The notes below the pieces were generated by a model. That model had not been told where the DNA came from. It searched no databases and saw only the letters and a list, made by a program, of their open reading frames with translations. This document shows, one piece after another, positions 26,752 to 34,699 of a stretch of DNA of 57,473 bases. Origin of the DNA: an uncultured Muribaculaceae bacterium (GTDB taxonomy: Bacteria; Bacteroidota; Bacteroidia; Bacteroidales; Muribaculaceae); assembly GCA_947176745.1 (NCBI GenBank), contig CAMWRV010000010.1:1-57473 (forward strand), in the 5' to 3' direction. The translations under genes were made by a program, and so were the position numbers. Each line of letters opens with the position of its first letter. Position 1 is the stretch's first letter.

Positions 26752-28116
26752 TCATGTCGGGAAGATGCTGAGCATCCATATCGACATTCCCACATAAATG
26801 AGCAGGCCGACCACGTCGTTGGTGATCTGGATGAAGGGGCCGGTGGCGAGAGCCGGATTCACGCGCAGCTTCTCAAGCGTGAGCGGCACGAGCGTGCCGA
26901 ACACGGTGGCGAAGATCACCACGGCGAAGAGCGACACCGACACGGCCATGACGAGGGCATAGTCGCCCGGCTCGGTGAGTGTTATGTATGCGAACACGAC
27001 GCCCGAAATGACAATGGCGTTGAGGATGGCTATTCTGATGCCGCGCCATATCTGATGCCAGAAGTCGGCAAGTTCGAGCCGGCCGTTGGCGAGACCCTGC
27101 ACGACGATGGCCGACGCCTGCACACCGACGTTTCCACCGGTGCCTCCGATGAGCGGGATGAAGAAAGCAAGCGCTGTCACGGTGGCGAGCTGTCGCTCGA
27201 ATCCGCCGAGAATGAGTGAGTTGACTATACCTCCGATGATTCCTATCAGCAGCCAGGGGAGGCGGGCCTTGGTCTGGGCGAATATGGAGTCGTCGGCGTC
27301 GATGTCTGACGATATACCCGAAGCGAGCTGGTAGTCGCGTTCAGACTGCTCGCGCACCTGGTCCATGACGTCATCGACCGTGATCTGTCCGACAAGACGT
27401 CCGATCGAGTCAACTACCGGCATGGCCACCAGGTCGTACTTCTCGAAGTCGATGGCCACCTCCTCGATCGGCATGTCGGCCTTGACCGACACGGGGTCGG
27501 TCTCCATGACATGCTTGATCTTCGACACCGAGGGGTGGGTGATCATCTTCTTGAGCGGAAGCACACCCTTGAGCCTGTTGTCGTCGTCGACCACGTAGAC
27601 GTAGTAGATGTCGTCGAGTTCTTCGGCCTGATGGCGCATCTCGCGCAGGCAGTCGGGCATCGACAGGTTCTCGTTGACCGATATCAGCTCTGTTCCCATC
27701 AGACCGCCGGCGGTGTCCTCGTCATATTGCAGCAGGTCGACGATGTCGCCGGCCTGCTCGACGTCGCCGATGTTCTGTATGACCTCCTCGCGGTCCTCCT
27801 CGTCGAGCTCCTGAATGAGGTCGACGGCGTCATCGGTGTCGAGCAGGTCGATGAAGTGGCCGATCTGGTCGTTGTCCATGCCTTCGAGGAGTTTCTTGCG
27901 GTCCTCCTCGTCGAGTTCCATGAGCACGTCGGCCTTCTTCTCCTTGTCGGGAATCAGGTCGAAGAACCATTCGGCCTGCCGCAGATTGAGATCCTGAAAT
28001 AGCTCGGCGATGTCGGCGGGGTGCATGTCGTCGATCTCGGCGATGATGTGCTCGCGGTCCTGGTTGTCGATCTGGCCGATGATGCGTTCTATGTCTTCGT
28101 GGGTGAATTCTTTCAT
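26752..28116 (-). CDS. mgtE: Magnesium transporter MgtE
   Basis: The protein has 454 residues from MKEFTHEDIERIIGQ; the longer frame upstream belongs to no protein. Domains in order are an acidic helical MgtE N domain ('HPADIAELFQDLNLRQAEWFFDLIPDKEKKADVLMELDEEDRKKLL'), two CBS domains ('PDCLREMRHQAEELDDIYYVYVVDDDNRLKGVLPL', 'IEEVAIDFEKYDLVAMPVVDSIGRLVGQITVDDVMDQV') and five transmembrane helices starting at 'LLIGIIGGIVNSLILGGF' with 'GGTGGNVGVQASAI'. MgtE is a Mg2+ channel closed by cytosolic Mg2+ binding to the N and CBS domains. It lies 40 bp upstream of mutS. Confidence 0.92.
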   Translation of the reverse strand: MKEFTHEDIERIIGQIDNQDREHIIAEIDDMHPADIAELFQDLNLRQAEWFFDLIPDKEKKADVLMELDEEDRKKLLEGMDNDQIGHFIDLLDTDDAVDLIQELDEEDREEVIQNIGDVEQAGDIVDLLQYDEDTAGGLMGTELISVNENLSMPDCLREMRHQAEELDDIYYVYVVDDDNRLKGVLPLKKMITHPSVSKIKHVMETDPVSVKADMPIEEVAIDFEKYDLVAMPVVDSIGRLVGQITVDDVMDQVREQSERDYQLASGISSDIDADDSIFAQTKARLPWLLIGIIGGIVNSLILGGFERQLATVTALAFFIPLIGGTGGNVGVQASAIVVQGLANGRLELADFWHQIWRGIRIAILNAIVISGVVFAYITLTEPGDYALVMAVSVSLFAVVIFATVFGTLVPLTLEKLRVNPALATGPFIQITNDVVGLLIYVGMSIWMLSIFPT

Positions 28117-28174
28117 TGCGCGCGTTGTCAGTGTGCCGGGCGTCGCTGTAGACGGCGGCGGTCGGTATCTGTGG

Positions 28175-29857
28175 TCAATAGTGGAAAGAGGATCCGCCGA
28201 GGAACTCGCGTAGCAGCGAGGTCGAGGGGACCTGCGTCTCGGGGATCGGGCGGAAATATCGCAGGAACCGTAGCAGACGGTAGGCCGTGGTGTATTCGGG
28301 CACGTTGTGCGGTACGGTCTCGAGCAGCGGAGCGGCATAGGGTTTCATGACCCCGATCTCGAACAGCAGCGACGAGTTGAACGTGGCGTCGGCGTTCTCC
28401 TGGAATGGGAAGATCCACTTCTCCTCGCCGCGCCTCACGCTCGGCCAGCGGCGTATCGTGTCTTCGGGCGAGGTGTGACGATATTTGTTGTCGCGCACGA
28501 TGCGGCGCAGCAGACGCGTGTCGGATGTCGAGATCCAGTTGTGGTCGTCGATGCGGAGAGTCGTCAGCGCCGACACATACATCTTGAAGATCTGTTCCTG
28601 CGGGATCTCGGCTGTCAGTTCGGGGTTTAGACCATGTATGCCCTCCACGATCAGCACCTCGTCGGGAGCGAGCGAGAGCGGACGCGGGCGGTCTACGCGG
28701 CGTCCCAGCTCGAAGCTGTAGGTGGGGAGATTGATCTCCTCGCCTCGCAGCAGGGCGCGGATGTCGGCGTTGAAGCGGGCGAGATCCAGAGCGTAGAGCG
28801 ACTCGTAGTCATATTCGCCGTCGGCGTCGCGGGGAGTGTCCTCGCGGTTGATGAAATAGTCGTCGAGCGATATCAGTTTCGGACGCATCAGGTTGGTCAT
28901 CAGCTGTATGGCGAGACGTTTCGACGTCGTGGTCTTGCCCGACGACGACGGGCCGGCTATCAGGATCACCGATGCTCCCCCCTGCCGGCGGCGTGAAAGT
29001 ATCTCGTCGGAGATGCGTCCGATCAGCTTGTCGTGCATCGCTTCGGCCACGTTGATGAGGTCGGAGGTCTCGCGGCGCTCCACGGCGCGGTTGAGCTCTC
29101 CGACTGAAGAGACGCGTATCACGCGGTTGAACAGCAGATGCTCGGTGAAGGCGCGGAACATCTTCTCCTGCGTCAGCGGGGCGGCCGGCATGTCGGGATT
29201 CTCCGTGTCGGGTCCGAGCAGGAGCAGACCGTCCTGCCATGGCTTGATGTCGAAAACGCCGATCGCGCCCGTCGACGGGGCGAGCGGACCGTAGAATGAG
29301 TCGGCATATCCGTCGAGTTCGTAATACGATGTGTATATCTCGGGCACCGTCTCAAGCAGACGGACCTTGTCGGCGAGACCCTGGCTGCGGAACATGGCTG
29401 TAACGTCGGCCGTCAGTCTCTCGTGGCGGGTGAACGGAAGATCCGCCCCGGCAAGGCGGCGCATCTCGGCAAGAATAGAGTCAGCCAGAGCGTCGGTTAC
29501 GGTCACGCGGCGTCCGTCGGGATCGAACAGGCGGCAGAACAGTCCGCGGGCTATGGAGTGCTCTATGCGTATGGTAAGCGACGCGTCGGTGTGGCGCAGA
29601 GCGCGGCAGAGTATCATGCAGAGCGACCGCACATACACCTCGCGGCCCACCGGCGAGCGCGCGTCGAGAAACTCCACTTCCTTGGGCGCGAACACCTGGA
29701 ATCCGAGATGCTCCGTCTTGTTGTTGACCAGCGCGCATATGGGGCTGAATCCGAGTCCGGGCGACAGCGCGGCGGCTATCTCAGCCAGCGTGTCGCCTCC
29801 CTCCGTGTCGATATATTGCCTAATGTTGCGGCAGTAGACCTGTATTGTCTTGCTCAT
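28175..29857 (-). CDS. Nucleoside (uridine) kinase with ThrRS-like N-terminal region
   Basis: The protein has 560 residues from MSKTIQVYCRN. A longer frame to 29896 is unlikely because the -7 box lies at 29894-29901. The first about 60 residues resemble a TGS domain, followed by a region like the second additional domain of threonyl-tRNA synthetase. Then comes a P-loop kinase: Walker A 'VILIAGPSSSGKTTTSKRLAIQL', 'LISLDDYFINREDTPRD', 'YDYESLYALDLARFN' and 'VLIVEGIHGLNPEL', as in uridine kinase/phosphoribulokinase proteins. This fusion is widespread in Bacteroidetes. It probably phosphorylates a pyrimidine nucleoside, but the substrate is not proven by the sequence. Confidence 0.85.
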   Translation of the reverse strand: MSKTIQVYCRNIRQYIDTEGGDTLAEIAAALSPGLGFSPICALVNNKTEHLGFQVFAPKEVEFLDARSPVGREVYVRSLCMILCRALRHTDASLTIRIEHSIARGLFCRLFDPDGRRVTVTDALADSILAEMRRLAGADLPFTRHERLTADVTAMFRSQGLADKVRLLETVPEIYTSYYELDGYADSFYGPLAPSTGAIGVFDIKPWQDGLLLLGPDTENPDMPAAPLTQEKMFRAFTEHLLFNRVIRVSSVGELNRAVERRETSDLINVAEAMHDKLIGRISDEILSRRRQGGASVILIAGPSSSGKTTTSKRLAIQLMTNLMRPKLISLDDYFINREDTPRDADGEYDYESLYALDLARFNADIRALLRGEEINLPTYSFELGRRVDRPRPLSLAPDEVLIVEGIHGLNPELTAEIPQEQIFKMYVSALTTLRIDDHNWISTSDTRLLRRIVRDNKYRHTSPEDTIRRWPSVRRGEEKWIFPFQENADATFNSSLLFEIGVMKPYAAPLLETVPHNVPEYTTAYRLLRFLRYFRPIPETQVPSTSLLREFLGGSSFHY

Positions 29858-29893
29858 CTTGTCGAGGCTCCGCGATGAGACGTGGAGCAACTG

Positions 29894-29901
29894 CAAAAAT
29901 A
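29894..29901 (-). promoter_or_regulatory. -7 box of nucleoside kinase promoter
   Basis: On the minus strand TATTTTTG matches TAnnTTTG, 37 bp from the proposed start at 29857. It sets the start codon choice because an earlier ATG would overlap the promoter. Confidence 0.55.
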
Positions 29902-29910
29902 ACGATTTTT

Positions 29911-29940
29911 TTGCGGATTGGGAAATTTTTATTATGTTTG
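29911..29940 (+). promoter_or_regulatory. Promoter for the DUF4254-GT9 operon
   Basis: TTG (29911-29913) is followed after 19 bp by TATGTTTG (29933-29940), a full match to the Bacteroidetes promoter consensus, 45 bp before the DUF4254 start. It is divergent from the nucleoside-kinase promoter within 50 bp. Confidence 0.7.
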
Positions 29941-29984
29941 GGGATAATTTCTGAAATCATATCTGAAAACAACCAAAACCGACT

Positions 29985-30593
29985 ATGGACAGTATATCTA
30001 CAACCGCCAACGAGGTCTTCGACCGCAGCGTGGCCGACTATCACAGACATGACAATGTAGACGCCCCGATGGAGAATCCCTATCCCGCAGGGTCGTTCGA
30101 GGCGATACTCTACTCGAAGAACTGGGTTGACGCCGTGCAGTGGCATCTGGAAGATATAATCCGCGATCCCGATATCGACCCGAAGGAGGCTCTTGAGCTG
30201 AAACGCCGCATTGACCGCTCCAACCAGGTGCGCACCGACATGGTGGAGGATATCGACACATGGATGCGCGACAGATACAAGGACGTCACCCCCGGAGTCG
30301 ATGCCACGATCAACACCGAGTCTCCCGCCTGGGCGCTTGACCGCCTCTCGATTCTCGCCCTCAAGATCTGGCACATGCGCGAGCAGGCCGAACGCACCGA
30401 CGCCGACGAGGCGCATCTGGAGCGCAGCCGCGCGCGTCTCGCTGTCCTTCTCGAGCAGAGAGACGACCTTTCGCTCGCGATCGACCAGCTGCTTGCCGAC
30501 ATAGAGGCTGGCCGCAAATACATGAAGGTCTACAGGCAGATGAAGCTCTATAACGACCCTTCGACCAATCCTGTGCTCTACGCCAAGAAATAA
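29985..30593 (+). CDS. DUF4254 family protein
   Basis: This is a 202-residue, mainly helical, acidic cytoplasmic protein. It matches the pattern of DUF4254: 'MENPYPAGSFEAILYSKNWVDAVQWHLEDIIRDPDIDP' near the start, 'LKRRIDRSNQVRTDMVEDIDTWM', 'SPAWALDRLSILALKIWHMREQ', and a long C-terminal helix with 'LLADIEAGRKYMKVYRQMKLYNDP'. Its function is unknown. In Bacteroidetes it is regularly found just upstream of a GT9 heptosyltransferase-like gene, as here (27-bp gap), which suggests a role in lipopolysaccharide assembly. Confidence 0.8.
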   Translation: MDSISTTANEVFDRSVADYHRHDNVDAPMENPYPAGSFEAILYSKNWVDAVQWHLEDIIRDPDIDPKEALELKRRIDRSNQVRTDMVEDIDTWMRDRYKDVTPGVDATINTESPAWALDRLSILALKIWHMREQAERTDADEAHLERSRARLAVLLEQRDDLSLAIDQLLADIEAGRKYMKVYRQMKLYNDPSTNPVLYAKK

Positions 30594-30620
30594 CCACAAG
30601 TCAGAACTATCAGGAGTCTT

Positions 30621-31670
30621 ATGCCGAAAAACAAGGATAGACGGGCTGTGCTCATATCGCGGTTTTCCGCCCTGGGCGATGTGGCGATGACGCTGCCGTC
30701 GGTCTATGACGCGTGTGCCGCCAACCCTGACGACAGTTTCTATTACCTGACGCGCCACCATCCGGCGCAGGTGTTCATCAACCCTCCGTCCAATCTCACG
30801 ATGGCTGCCGTCAATCTCGACAACTACAGGGGAGTGGCCGGCATGTGGCGTCTGGCCAAGGCTCTGCGCAAGCGTTACGGCATAACCGACTATGTAGACC
30901 TCCACGATGTGCTGCGCACCAAGATGCTTAGGGTGTTCATGCGTCTGGCCGGAGTCAGGGTCAGCCGTCTCCACAAGGGTCGCCGCGCCAGAAAGGAGCT
31001 GACACGCCGCGAGAACAAGGTGCTTGTGCAGCTCAAGCCTATGCCCGAGCGCTACCGCGACGTGTTCTACCGCGCCGGCATCGCGCTTGCCAGTGACTTC
31101 GACACTCTGTGGGGCAGCCGGAAAGGAGATCCGTCGGATTTCGCCTCGGTCACGGCCCCGCGCCGTCCCGGCGAGCACTGGATGGCCGTCGCGCCTTTCG
31201 CGCGTCACCGGGGGAAGATCTATCCGCTTGCCGGTCTGGAGCGTGTGATCGAGCATTTCGACCGTCTGCCTGACCGGAAGATATTCATATTCGGCTTCGG
31301 CGAGGAGGAGAAAGCCACGATCGCCTCTCTGGCCCGGCGGTATCCGTCTGTGGTCAACATGGCCGAGGCCGGTCTCGGCATTGCGGCCGAGCTTTCGCTG
31401 CTCAGTCACTGCGATGTCATGCTGTCGATGGATTCGGCCAACATGCATCTCGCCTCGCTTGTCGGACTGCGCACGGTGAGCGTCTGGGGAGCCACGCACC
31501 CCTATGCCGGCTTCCTCGGCTGGCGGCAACGCACGCGCGATGTGGTACAGCTCGACATGACGTGCCGTCCCTGTTCGGTGTTCGGCGACAGACCATGCCA
31601 CCGGGGCGACTGGCACTGCCTTGCGGGCATAACCCCCAAGATGATAATAGAGAGGCTTGAAAATCCATGA
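30621..31670 (+). CDS. Glycosyltransferase family 9 (heptosyltransferase-like)
   Basis: The protein has 349 residues. The GT9 features are the N-terminal 'VLISRFSALGDVAMTLPSVYDAC', where the D of the GDV motif is catalytic in WaaC/WaaF proteins, the middle 'HWMAVAPFARHRGKIYPL', and 'DVMLSMDSANMHLASLVGLRTVSVWGATHP', the donor-binding D-x2-x-M-H motif. It would transfer a heptose or other NDP-sugar to the lipopolysaccharide core on the cytoplasmic face. Its stop codon lies within the stem-loop terminator at 31650-31684. It is cotranscribed with DUF4254. Confidence 0.88.
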   Translation: MPKNKDRRAVLISRFSALGDVAMTLPSVYDACAANPDDSFYYLTRHHPAQVFINPPSNLTMAAVNLDNYRGVAGMWRLAKALRKRYGITDYVDLHDVLRTKMLRVFMRLAGVRVSRLHKGRRARKELTRRENKVLVQLKPMPERYRDVFYRAGIALASDFDTLWGSRKGDPSDFASVTAPRRPGEHWMAVAPFARHRGKIYPLAGLERVIEHFDRLPDRKIFIFGFGEEEKATIASLARRYPSVVNMAEAGLGIAAELSLLSHCDVMLSMDSANMHLASLVGLRTVSVWGATHPYAGFLGWRQRTRDVVQLDMTCRPCSVFGDRPCHRGDWHCLAGITPKMIIERLENP

Positions 31671-31684
31671 TTTTCAAGCCTCTC
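31650..31684. terminator. Strong terminator between GT9 gene and prfB
   Basis: GAGAGGCTTGAAAATC (31650-31665) pairs perfectly with 31669-31684 around a 3-base loop and is followed by CGGTTTTTTAT. The 16-bp stem overlaps the GT9 stop codon. It sits between convergent genes and can serve the prfB side too, although no comparable T run follows on that strand. Confidence 0.85.
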
Positions 31685-31715
31685 CGGTTTTTTATGCCGT
31701 ATCGGCGGGCAAAGG

Positions 31716-32837
31716 TCAGTCGTTTGACTCCGAGCCTGCGAACTCCATCAGATATGCCTTGATGAACTCGTCGATCTCGCCGTCCATCACACTGTTGACG
31801 TCAGAGGTCTGGTAGTTGGTGCGGTGATCCTTCACGCGGCGGTCGTCGAAGACGTAGCTGCGGATCTGGCTGCCCCATTCGATCTTCTTCTTGCCGGCCT
31901 CGACTTTCGCCTGCTCCTCCATGCGGTGGCGCAGCTCCTTCTCGTAAAGTATCGATTTCAGCTGGCGCATGGCGTTCTCCTTGTTTTTAGGCTGGTCGCG
32001 GGTCTCGGTGTTCTCGATGAGGATCTCCTCCTCTTCGCCCGTGTATGGATCCTTGAACTGATAGCGCAGACGGACTCCCGACTCGACCTTGTTGACGTTC
32101 TGTCCGCCGGCGCCTCCGGAGCGGAAAGTGTCCCACGACACACGCGCCGTCTCGACCTGGATGTCGATCGTGTCGTCGACGAGCGGTGTCACGAATACTG
32201 ATGCGAACGAGGTCATGCGTTTTCCCTGCGCGTTGTAGGGGCTCACGCGGACCAGGCGGTGCACGCCGTTTTCCGACTTGAGGAAGCCATAGGCGTAGTC
32301 ACCCTCTATGTTGATGGTCACGGACTTGATGCCGGCCTCGTCGCCGTCGAGTATGTTGGCGATAGAGGTCTTGTAGCCGTGACGCTCGGCATAGCGCAGA
32401 TAGAGGCGCATGAGCATCGAGGCCCAGTCCTGCGACTCGGTGCCTCCGGCTCCGGAGTTGATCTTGAGCACCACGCTCAGCTTGTCTTCCTCGCGGCGGA
32501 GCATGTTGCGCAGTTCGAGATCCTCCACCTCTTTGACGAGGGTGGCGTACTGGGCGTCGACCTCCTCTTCGGTCACAAGCTCGTCTTTGAGGAAGTCGAG
32601 CGCGAGGCGGAGCTCCTCAAGCTGTTTCTCGACAGCGGTGTAGGCGTCGATCCAGAAATGTATTCCCTTTATCTTGCGCATCTGGGCCTCGGCCTTGTCG
32701 CGGTCGTCCCAGAAATCGGCCACATGGGTGCGGAGTTCTTCTTCTTCGACTTCGATTTTTTTCGAATCGATGTCAAGATAGCGTCTCAGGTCAGCCACGC
32801 GGCTTTCGATATGTTTGAACTGGTCGGAAGTGATCAT
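31716..32837 (-). CDS. prfB: Peptide chain release factor 2
   Basis: The 373-residue protein is complete. The helical domain 1 starts 'HIESRVADLRRYLDIDSKK'. The stop-codon recognition region reads 'LVRVSPYNAQGKRMTSFAS', where the RF2 tripeptide is SPY rather than the usual SPF. The peptidyl-tRNA hydrolysis motif is 'RSGGAGGQNVNKVES'. It releases peptides at UGA and UAA. The gene is one continuous frame: at 32772-32777 the CTT-GAC codons occupy the place where many bacteria have the CTT-TGA-C programmed frameshift site, so the autoregulatory frameshift is absent. It converges on the GT9 operon. Confidence 0.93.
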   Translation of the reverse strand: MITSDQFKHIESRVADLRRYLDIDSKKIEVEEEELRTHVADFWDDRDKAEAQMRKIKGIHFWIDAYTAVEKQLEELRLALDFLKDELVTEEEVDAQYATLVKEVEDLELRNMLRREEDKLSVVLKINSGAGGTESQDWASMLMRLYLRYAERHGYKTSIANILDGDEAGIKSVTINIEGDYAYGFLKSENGVHRLVRVSPYNAQGKRMTSFASVFVTPLVDDTIDIQVETARVSWDTFRSGGAGGQNVNKVESGVRLRYQFKDPYTGEEEEILIENTETRDQPKNKENAMRQLKSILYEKELRHRMEEQAKVEAGKKKIEWGSQIRSYVFDDRRVKDHRTNYQTSDVNSVMDGEIDEFIKAYLMEFAGSESND

Positions 32838-32915
32838 GATTGATTCTTGTTTCAGACCGTAAAATTAGTAAAAAAAAATCACATACGCGTAAACCGCCCC
32901 CTAAAAGCGGATAAA

Positions 32916-32943
32916 AAGCCGCCCGAGTCCGTGCGGGCGGCTT
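32916..32943 (-). terminator. Terminator downstream of the 341-residue secreted protein gene
   Basis: AAGCCGCCCG (32916-32925) pairs with CGGGCGGCTT (32934-32943) around an 8-base loop. Read leftward it is followed by a TTTTTAT tract, a typical intrinsic terminator for the gene ending at 32992. Confidence 0.8.
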
Positions 32944-32991
32944 CGGGCGGCAGTGTGGCGGCAGCGATGAACCTCTGTCTGTGCGTGTGTG

Positions 32992-34017
32992 TCAGAACGC
33001 AAGAATCGGGCGTGCGTGCGCCTCGCCGTCGAACCATTCGGCCATGCCTTCTACCAGACCGTTGCCGTTCATGCCGAGATTGATGATGACGCGCGATTCT
33101 GTGTCGTATCTTGACGATGTGCCGAGAGAAAGAATATTGTTGGAGTCGGGAATCGTGATCTCATCCTTGTCGGAATCGGGCACAAGCTCGAAGACTTTCA
33201 TGAAGTCTTCAGCCGGCGAGTGCGAAAGGTCGGACTTCGACACGTAGTATGTGAAGTCTGACGTGTTCTCGCGGTTTGAGGCAAGGAATGCCGCCACTTC
33301 GCCGCTGCAGAAGTTGGCCACGCAGTCCCACATCTGTCCGATGGCGGGGATGAACCATCCGCTTGTGCCTTCAGGCGCGGCCACGGGATATTTCTCGGTG
33401 CCGTAGTAGAACAGCGGAATGTCTTCTTCATAGTACTTCGGATCGTTGCCGTCGATCATCTTCTTTGTCTCCTCGCTTCCGTTGATGCGCTGGTAGCAGG
33501 TCGAGGCAGCCTTGGCCACATTGTTGAGGTCAGTCGTGGCCCACTGTCCGGCGAACCAGACGCTTTCGGGATAGCTGGCATAGTTCGACTTATTGGGATC
33601 GGTGATGTTGCGGCATCCGATCACATATCCGTGAGTGAAGCCGGCTTCTCTGTCGGCTTCCGACATGCGTTCGGGATCTGTCTGGAAAACGATTCCGACC
33701 ACGGTCTTGCCTTCGAGCGGAGCGGGGCGTGTGGCACTCCACACGGCGTTGCATCCGTCGGGGTCGATGCTGATGAGGCCGCCGTCGCTCCATGTGCCGT
33801 CACTGTAGAAGTAGTCGCCGATTTTAGGATCTGTGGGGGCAGGGGGCACGGGGTCTTCGCGGTCGAACTCCATGTAGTCGAGTTCTCCGAGATCGAATGT
33901 CACGGTCTCGCCGTTGAGATAGTGGAGGATCAGGCGGTTGGGGTTCTCATCGGCCTGACCGAAACATGTTACGCCGCATGCGGCTGTCATGACTGCTGCA
34001 AGTATATATTTTTTCAT
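32992..34017 (-). CDS. Secreted protein of unknown function (FISUMP/C-lectin-like C-terminal region, tentative)
   Basis: This is a 341-residue protein with a signal peptide ('KKYILAAVMTAACGVTCFGQA') and then a short strand-rich motif 'LILHYLNGETVTFDLGELDYMEFDRED'. Variants of that motif start many Bacteroidales secreted proteins. The rest ('IGDYFYSDGTWSDGG', 'GIVFQTDP', 'GTSGWFIPAIGQMWDCVANF') resembles the FISUMP or DUF1566-type lectin-like fold found in fimbrillin-associated proteins, but I am not certain of it. No lipobox or clear T9SS tail is seen; it ends 'GEAHARPILAF'. It is downstream of, and in line with, a smaller secreted protein gene. Confidence 0.6.
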   Translation of the reverse strand: MKKYILAAVMTAACGVTCFGQADENPNRLILHYLNGETVTFDLGELDYMEFDREDPVPPAPTDPKIGDYFYSDGTWSDGGLISIDPDGCNAVWSATRPAPLEGKTVVGIVFQTDPERMSEADREAGFTHGYVIGCRNITDPNKSNYASYPESVWFAGQWATTDLNNVAKAASTCYQRINGSEETKKMIDGNDPKYYEEDIPLFYYGTEKYPVAAPEGTSGWFIPAIGQMWDCVANFCSGEVAAFLASNRENTSDFTYYVSKSDLSHSPAEDFMKVFELVPDSDKDEITIPDSNNILSLGTSSRYDTESRVIINLGMNGNGLVEGMAEWFDGEAHARPILAF

Positions 34018-34026
34018 AGTCTCCGA

Positions 34027-34075
34027 GTGTTTGTCATTTGATGTGTTTTGTCATCTGATGTGTTTGTCATTTAAT
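34027..34075. repeat. Three tandem 16-17-bp repeats
   Basis: Three head-to-tail units of the form GTGTTTGTCATTTGAT lie at 34027-34042, 34043-34059 and 34060-34075, differing by one or two bases. They fill the gap between two secreted-protein genes, and the last unit covers the stop codon of the right-hand gene. They are probably a slippage product, and a copy-number change here would alter the gap. Confidence 0.7.
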
Positions 34076-34561
34076 GAATTTCGCACAGTTTCCGGCCGAT
34101 GTCTTAACGATGTAGATTCCTGTCGGAAGACCGGCGACGGCTATGTCTCCGCCGCTGTATCCGTTTATCGACAAGACGGTGTTGCCTGCGGTCGAGAAGA
34201 TCATGACGTCGGTCGGGCCGTCTCCGAATCCGGAGAGTGATATTGTGCCGGCGGCACGGTCTGTCATGATGCGGAATGCAGATAAGGTTCCTGCCACTTG
34301 TCTGACAGATGTCGGTGTGTGTGTGCCCTCATGGTCGATGGTGACGCGTCCCAGACCGGAATACGGCAGAAATCTCTCTTCCTGTCCGACCACATTCAGT
34401 CCACCCTCCTTGAACTCGACGCGGCTCAGGCTTGAGATGTTGACCACGTAGGAGTTTTCATCTCCGGTGTCGAACACGAGCTGCGGCCCTGCGGCGAATG
34501 CAGATGCAGAGGCTACTGCCGCGCCGATGAGAAGCATTTTGTTCCTGTTTTTCATAAGCAT
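34067..34561 (-). CDS. Small secreted protein with T9SS-like C-terminal tail
   Basis: The protein has 164 residues (162 if it starts at MKNRNK). It has a signal peptide 'MLLIGAAVASASAFA', then 'LVFDTGDENSYVVNISSLSRVEFKEGGLNVV', the same 'F.L..L..MEF' type motif as the neighbouring 341-residue protein. It ends in 'AGNTVLSINGYSGGDIAVAGLPTGIYIVKTS...KFIK', a short type A T9SS sorting-domain-like tail. It may be little more than a signal peptide, a beta module and a sorting tail. No enzymatic motif is seen. The function is unknown. Confidence 0.6.
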   Translation of the reverse strand: MLMKNRNKMLLIGAAVASASAFAAGPQLVFDTGDENSYVVNISSLSRVEFKEGGLNVVGQEERFLPYSGLGRVTIDHEGTHTPTSVRQVAGTLSAFRIMTDRAAGTISLSGFGDGPTDVMIFSTAGNTVLSINGYSGGDIAVAGLPTGIYIVKTSAGNCAKFIK

Positions 34562-34604
34562 ATGGAATTTGAATAATAAATGTCGGTGTGTCTGAAAATA
34601 AAAG

Positions 34605-34633
34605 ACGTGGAATCCGGAAAACAGATTCCACGT
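34605..34633 (-). terminator. Terminator at the end of the steroid-reductase/CoA-ligase operon
   Basis: ACGTGGAATC (34605-34614) pairs with GATTCCACGT (34624-34633) around a 9-base loop. Read leftward it is followed by CTTTTATTTT. It lies about 65 bp after the CoA ligase stop codon. Confidence 0.75.
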
Positions 34634-34699
34634 TGCAATATTATAGATTTATGTTTTATAAAAAAATAACCTATGTTAATTTAGGATTGGAGAATATTT

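Noticed and set aside
29820..31616. 598-residue minus-strand open frame antisense to DUF4254 and GT9 genes
   Set aside because: It spans two recognisable plus-strand genes and the promoters between them. GC-rich codons give long open antisense frames; the product has no recognisable motif.
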